DNA from: Cladochytrium replicatum
Taxonomy: Eukaryota; Chytridiomycota; Chytridiomycetes; Cladochytriales; Cladochytriaceae
Length of the DNA stretch: 64,000 nucleotides
Reading direction: 5' to 3'
NCBI GenBank assembly: GCA_025526935.1
Contig: JAHLKD010000046.1
Location: 318,118 to 382,117, forward strand
Part shown: piece after piece, positions 57,844 through 64,000 of the stretch
Numbering within the stretch: the stretch's first letter is position 1
Layout: every line of letters starts with the position of its first letter
Program-made: the position numbers and the translations under genes
The notes under the pieces: generated by a model
Told to the model about the DNA's origin: nothing
The model's database searches: none
Seen by the model: the letters and a program-made list of their open reading frames with translations, nothing else

Positions 57844-58442
57844 TGTTAAGTATTTCGATTGATGGACTTGGCCAATCCAGTCATTGATAGTACAAAAACA
57901 CAAACGCCCGATATACAGAAATGTCACTCTTCACTGAGCAACATTTCTAACTATTGAACTAAAGCATATAGATGATGATCTATTACGAGTTTGGATACCT
58001 CCGGGTATTTCTTCATGGGTTATATTTATTGCGGCCATAGGTATAGTAAACTGTCATTACTTTTCTATCATCCACTTGTAGAAGTGAAGCCCGGATCAGA
58101 TCACAGCAAAGGTTTACATATGATTAACGCGTTTGTGGGAATCATGTGTGAGAACAATCCTGTTGAGGAGAGCTAGATCTCACGCACAGCTTAGCATGAT
58201 TATGCTTCGCTACGCCTGTGAGAAGAAGAGTCAAACCTTATCGCTGCGATCCAGATCTTCCGGAAGGAAAAGCCAAAACGACAGTACACTTATTTAAGGA
58301 GCCTGTGGCGATACACACAAGGAGCATTCTCTTGCGCTAGTACTTGTGACTCGCAATCTTCTTTATTCATCTCTTAGAAACATTAACCCGTGAATTAGCA
58401 ACACACACAACCTGAGGATCCAGACCACAGCTTTGTTCAACA
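57844..58442 (+). repeat. 5' LTR of Copia B (599 bp)
   Basis: TGTTAAGTATTTCG ... TTGTTCAACA. It directly abuts truncated Copia A sequence of opposite orientation and is followed 52 bp later by gag. Confidence 0.92.
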
Positions 58443-58493
58443 CAATAGTTACGAATCGTTGCTTAACACATTTCTTTGGACAACAACGACAAG

Positions 58494-60093
58494 ATGGGTT
58501 CAGGATCGAATGACGCCACATCTTCGCGGCCGAAGCCATTCACCGGTAAAACGCTGCAGGATTTTGATCTGTACATGGAACAAGTGCAGACTTACGCAAA
58601 CTTACGTGGCGGCGCTGGCACTATGCTTCTCCAAGAACCAATGGCTCTTCCTGATAGTCCGAATTACGAGGCGGAAGGAAATCGCCCACAGCGTCCGATA
58701 GTCATCGCCGGAGCTGCTGGCGGAGCTGCTAACGAAGCACGAGCACAATGGGAAGCAGAACTACGTGAACATTTGGCGATCGTCACACACAACAGTCACT
58801 TACGTACGCAATATCGTGCTGAGATGCAAGATTACCGTGCACAACAAGCGGACAATAACGTCGCAGTTGGAATTCTATGCGAATGTTTCCCAAAACGCGA
58901 CATGAATCGAGTCAGAGCTTATGCGTCAGCAAAAGGCAAAGTCGATGGACTTCGCCGAATTTTCAGTGCTGGCGGTCAAGCTCCGATCGAATCTTCTATG
59001 TGGGAGCAACGGCTGGTAGATCTGAAATGTACGAACGGTCAGTCGGCAGAAAGCGTTCAGCAGTTTGTGACCGACCTCACTGAGTTATTCGAACTCAAAC
59101 TGAACTCTTTACCGGACGAACTCGTAATCAAGGATCTACTAAACCGGTAAGTCGCAAAAATCACGATGCAGACAATTGAACTACGGACCCTCGTACCTTT
59201 TCTCGGAAAAATGATCACTTCTGCGTATGCCGAATGGGAACCGGCGTTAATACAAGATCCAATTGATGCTGCAAATCCGAATGCTCCGCGACCATTCCAC
59301 CAAAAGCCAACGCATTACTTCGAAACAGTGTCAAATATCTTGACCGACCTCAACCAATTGGTCCAACTCAACGTCACAATGGATGCCGGTGGGCCGAATG
59401 GGACAAAGAAGGCCATGAAGGCAAAGGCGAAGAAAGCGAAGGCGAAAGCGAAAGCCAAGGTTGCGAAGTCGGAGGATATTTGTACCTTGCATCCGAACTC
59501 ATCTCACACCAATGCTCAATGCCGTAAGCAGGGTGCCTCGGGTGGCTCAGGCAGTAGCGGTGGGAGTAGCAGTTCCACTCGGACCAGGCAGTCGCAGGAC
59601 TCCAGGTCGTCCACATCTTCTTCTGCAAAGAAGACAGATCTCACATGCAATTTCTGTGGCAAACGAGGACACAAGCAGTCGGCGTGTAAACGCTATCTCA
59701 CTGCAAAGAGTCTTTGTTTAGACACGGATTTTCGTGCATTCATTGCCAGCCGTGGCGATGCAGGTGATGATTCGTCGGAGGACGAATCTACCGCCAAACC
59801 GGTGTTGACCAAGAAGGTAATCTTTGACCTTACCCAACCTACTTCTGTTGATAAAGATGCTGACACATACATCGGAAATATGTTTTCGATAGTGAACGCA
59901 CACTCGGCACAGAAGGTTGTCCGTGTACATGTTCAAGCAAAGGATCGTGTGGGTTTGCTTGATACAGGCGCAACTGTTTGGATGACACCTAATCGTCATG
60001 CCTTTAGTTCACTGACGTATACGAATGACGAGGACGTGGTGGAACTAGCGGATAGTCATACAATTCCAGTTTGTGGTTTTGGAGATGTATCTG
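58494..60093 (+). pseudogene. Copia B gag and start of pol, interrupted
   Basis: From ATG 58494 (MGSGSNDATSSRPKP) the gag frame is open to a TAA at about 59149, where Copia C has TTA (LVAKI). It continues in frame with a lysine-rich stretch, the zinc knuckle CNFCGKRGHKQSAC and the protease motif GLLDTGATVWMTPN. It is cut after GFGDVSV at 60093 by the LTR of Copia C. The remainder (starting VLPNGRIK) should lie downstream of Copia C. Confidence 0.9.
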
Positions 60094-60692
60094 TGTTAAG
60101 TATCTCGATTGATGGACTTGGCCAATCCAGTCATTGATAGTACAAAAACACAAACGCCCGATATACAGAAATGTCACTCTTCACTGAGCAACATTTCTAA
60201 CTATTGAACTAAAGCATATAGATGATGATCTATTACGAGTTTGGATACCTCCGGTTATTTCTTCATGGGTTATATTTATTGCAGCCATAGGTATAGTAAA
60301 CTGTCATTACTTTTCTATCATCCACTTGTAGAAGTGAAGCCCGGATCAGATCACAGCAAAGGTTTACATATGATTAACGCGTTTGTGGGAATCATGTGTG
60401 AGAACAATCCTGTTGAGGAGAGCTAGATCTCACGCACAGCTTAGCATGATTATGCTTCGCTACGCCTGTGAGAAGAAGAGTCAAACCTTATCGCTGCGAT
60501 CCAGATCTTCCGGAAGGAAAAGCCAAAACAACAGTACACTTATTTAAGGAGCCTGTGGCGATACACACAAGGAGCATTCTCTTGCGCTAGTACTTGTGAC
60601 TCGCAATCTTCTTTATTCATCTCTTAGAAACATTAACCCGTGAATTAGCAACACACACAACCTGAGGATCCAGACCACAGCTTTGTTCAACA
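60094..60692 (+). repeat. 5' LTR of Copia C (599 bp)
   Basis: Same length as the Copia B LTR and differs at only a few positions (for example GTATCTCG for GTATTTCG, GCAGCC for GCGGCC). It lies inside the Copia B protease-integrase coding region. Confidence 0.92.
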
Positions 60693-60743
60693 CAATAGTT
60701 ACGAATCGTTGCTTAACACATTTCTTCGGACAACAACGACAAG

Positions 60744-63700
60744 ATGGGTTCAGGATCGAATGACGCCACATCTTCGCGGCCGAAGCCATTCACCGGTAAA
60801 ACGCTGCAGGATTTCGATCTGTACATGGAACAAGTGCAGACTTACGCAAACTTACGTGGCGGCGCTGGCACTATGCTTCTCCAAGAACCAATGGCTCTTC
60901 CTGATAATCCGAATTACGAGGCGGAAGGAAATCGCCCACAGCGTCCGATAGTCATCGCCGGAGCTGCTGGCGGAGCTGCTAACGAAGCACGAGCACAATG
61001 GGAAGCAGAACTACGTGAACATTTGGCGATCGTCACACACAACAGTCACTTACGTACGCAATATCGTGCTGAGATGCAAGATTACCGTGCACAACAAGCG
61101 GACAATAACGTCGCAGTTGGAATTCTATGCGAATGTTTCCCAAAACGCGACATGAATCGAGTCAGAGCTTATGCGTCAGCAAAAGGCAAAGTCGATGGAC
61201 TTCGCCGAATTTTCAGTGCTGGCGGACAAGCTCCGATCGAATCGTCTATGTGGGAGCAACGGCTGGTAGATCTGAAATGTACGAACGGTCAGTCGGCAGA
61301 AAGCGTTCAGCAGTTTGTGACCGACCTCACTGAGTTATTCGAACTCAAACTGAACTCTTTACCGGACGAACTCGTAATCAAGGATCTACTAAACCGGTTA
61401 GTCGCAAAAATCACGATGCAGACAATTGAACTACGGACCCTCGTACCTTTTCTCGGAAAAATGATCACTTCTGCGTATGCCGAATGGGAACCGGCGTTAA
61501 TACAAGATCCAATTGATGCTGCAAATCCGAATGCTCCGCGACCATTCCACCAAAAGCCAACGCATTACTTCGAAACAGTGTCAAATATCTTGACCTGACC
61601 TCAACCAATTGGTCCAACTCAACGTCACCATGGATGCCGGTGGGCCGAATGGGACAAAGAAGGCCATGAAGGCAAAGGCGAAGAAAGCGAAGGCGAAAGC
61701 GAAAGCCAAGGTTGCGAAGTCGGAGGATATTTGTACCTTGCATCCGAACTCATCTCACACCAATGCTCAATGCCGTAAGCAGGGTGCCTCGGGTGGCTCA
61801 GGCAGTAGCGGTGGGAGTAGCAGTTCCACTCGGACCAGGCAGTCGCAGGACTCCAGGTCGTCCACATCTTCTTCTGCAAAGAAGACAGATCTCACATGCA
61901 ATTTCTGTGGCAAACGAGGACACAAGCAGTCGGCGTGTAAACGCTATCTCACTGCAAAGAGTCTTTGTTTAGACACGGATTTTCGTGCATTCATTGCCAG
62001 CCGTGGCGATGCAGGTGATGATTCGTCGGAGGACGAATCTACCGCCAAACCGGTGTTGACCAAGAAGGTAATCTTTGACCTTACCCAACCTACTTCTGTT
62101 GATAAAGATGCTGACACATACATCGGAAATATGTTTTCGATAGTGAACGCACACTCGGCACAGAAGGTTGTCCTGTGTACATGTTCAAGCAAAGGATCGT
62201 GTGGGTTTGCTTGATACAGGCGCAACTGTTTGGATGACACCTAATCGTCATGCCTTTAGTTCAGCTGACGTATACGAATGACGAGGACGTGGTGGAACTA
62301 GCGGATAGTCATACAATTCCAGTTTGTGGTTTTGGAGATGTATCTGTAGTTTTACCCAATGGGCGAATTAAGATAATACACAACGCACTTTATGTTCCTG
62401 ATCTCGAAGACACACTTGCATCAGTGTGTAGTATCATTGGAGACTCCGGGGACATTGTGAGTTTCACCAAAGACAAGGTTATCCTCACGCATGGTGATAC
62501 GGATGAACACGTTATTATTGGGCGACGGGAAAGAGATTTGTACTATCTCTATGCTGATGTTAGTACCGTCGGAACTCACCAACCGCGGCATGTGATTGCT
62601 CAACGAGCTAAAGCAGTAGCGGTATCCGCAGAAGGTCTCGATCAGTCGATGGACTTTACGTCCGGTGTACGATCTTCTCACGCGATGGGTCTCGATGTAA
62701 TGTCAGACAACAACATTCGTCAAACGAACGATGATGAATGTCAACGAACATCTCAAGATACAGTTGGAGTGAGCACCAACTTATCGCCAGTGACAGTACA
62801 CGAACTTGCAAAGTTACACCAGCAGTTTGGTCACATCCACTTACGGACAATCTTTCGAACGGCAGAGAAGCTCAACATCAAAATGCCCAAGGTTGAACCG
62901 GATGCATTCAATCTTGTCAACAAATCAATTATGCAGAATTGTTTGGTCTGTAGTCGCACGAAGCTGAAGCAGAAGCCGATTTATTCTACAATAAGTCGAG
63001 CTCCGAGGAAACTTTTCCGTCTGTTTTCCGATGTCGTACGTTTAATCTACGACGGACAGAAGAAGAGATATTGGCAGATCATTGTCGACGAACAACCTCG
63101 TTTCATCACAATCTACTTCCTGAATCGAAAGAGTGATGCGGTGGATAGTATGATTCGACATATCGCTGATGTGGAAAATCGCAATCACCCATTACACGTT
63201 GCTGAACTACGTTCCGATTCAGGAGAATTGATTACTAAACGGTTGATCCAATGGTGCAATACCAAGATTCCTCGCATCCGCGTCCACCCAGCTCCTCCGT
63301 CAGTAAAGGAACTCGATGGTCTATCAGAGCGGAATATACAATCGATCAAGTATATGTCGGACGCGATGCTGCTACAAGCTGGACTACCACGAACACTTCA
63401 ATTCATGCAACTCTCCATCCTATACGCTGCGGTCGTCAAGAACGCTACTTTCCATTCAGCTGTGAATGCGATTCCGTACTGTGCTTACCTTGACAAGCGG
63501 ATAGATTTGGCAACTATCCACGCCTTTGGAACACTCGTTAGTTTGTGGATCTCACACGAACAAAGGTTGGCGCGCAGAATCCGAGACAAGTGAACTAGGT
63601 CTGTTTCTCGGATACAAGGGTGAAGACCTGAAGATCGTCATAGCACTCAATTTTCGGACAAACACAATAGGCGAATACTTCCATGTTACGTTCCACGAGG

Positions 63701-64000
63701 GAGTTTTTGTTGGTTATAATCCTACCCGACAGTTACTCGACGATCTTACGGTACAATATCCACTGAAGGCCGGGACATATTTCGATGTTGATCAAATACC
63801 AACCGGGGATCAGGGGGTGCAAGAGACGACTGTTGAGTTTGTCTCAGACAATTTCCCGATTTCTACCGTTGCAGACGAAGAAATCGATGAGGATATAAAC
63901 GACGACCCCATATATTACCGCTTAGAAGAAGCCGGTGACATGCATGTTGTTGAACATTTACATGGACTAGACGATGATGACCCAGACGATGCTGATTATG
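60744..64000 (+). pseudogene. Copia C gag-pol, frameshifted, runs off the window
   Basis: Order: gag (60744 on), basic linker, zinc knuckle CNFCGKRGHKQSAC, protease (DTGATVWMTP), GAG-pre-integrase with HHCC zinc site (LHQQFGHIHLRT, NCLVCSRTKLKQK) and integrase (SDVVRLIYDGQKKRYWQI, LRSDSGELITKRL, LDGLSERNIQSIKY), then the linker to reverse transcriptase (ETSELGLFLGYKGEDLKIVI). Against Copia B there are single-base insertions near 61,595, 62,170 and 62,262, and a further frame change near 63,545. Gag-Pol would otherwise be one frame. Reverse transcriptase and the 3' LTR lie beyond 64,000. Confidence 0.9.

Noticed and set aside
57844-60692. Copia B and C as one complete element with two LTRs
   Set aside because: The second LTR sits inside protease-integrase coding sequence and is followed by a second gag, so it is the 5' LTR of another copy and not the 3' LTR of the first.

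Overview
This is nuclear DNA of a eukaryote, most likely a fungus and plausibly an early-diverging (zoosporic) one. The evidence is many 50-70 nt GT-AG introns with T-rich acceptors, tightly packed host genes, a Tra1/TRRAP homologue, and an LRR scaffold resembling animal STK11IP that is unusual for a yeast or mould. The species cannot be named from sequence alone. Coding regions were assembled by joining open frames at splice sites and checking that the phase is kept.

Host block 1 (300-26,125): an unidentified ~8-TM protein (-), phosphoacetylglucosamine mutase (-), SRP19 (+), a 1,951-aa STK11IP-like LRR protein (-), a ~4,000-aa Tra1/TRRAP pseudokinase (+), and two divergently transcribed universal stress proteins (-/+). 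Host block 2 (43,955-50,863): an unidentified, possibly truncated gene, a RING-H2 protein and MCM4. The recognisable jobs are UDP-GlcNAc synthesis, protein targeting, chromatin acetylation, stress response, ubiquitination and replication licensing; they do not form one pathway.

Between and after these blocks lie two transposon-rich regions, 26.1-43.9 kb and 51.7-64.0 kb. They hold five copies or fragments of one hAT family and several Ty1/Copia elements. The most complete hAT copy (35,580-41,816) has two genes: a BED-finger/hATC transposase, broken by one frameshift, and a second 560-aa ORF (ORF1) with a basic N-terminus and a central coiled coil, of no family I recognise. It also has 15-bp inverted termini, GGGTC-rich subterminal blocks and arrays of a ~95-bp repeat built around a small palindrome. 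Copy 1 (28,884-31,718) has a perfect 8-bp target duplication and has lost the transposase but kept ORF1, as a pseudogene.

The right end of the window is a nested stack: hAT copy 4 is interrupted by Copia A (-), which is interrupted by hAT copy 3 and by Copia B (+), and Copia B is interrupted by Copia C (+), which runs off the window. This predicts the order of the missing halves beyond base 64,000.
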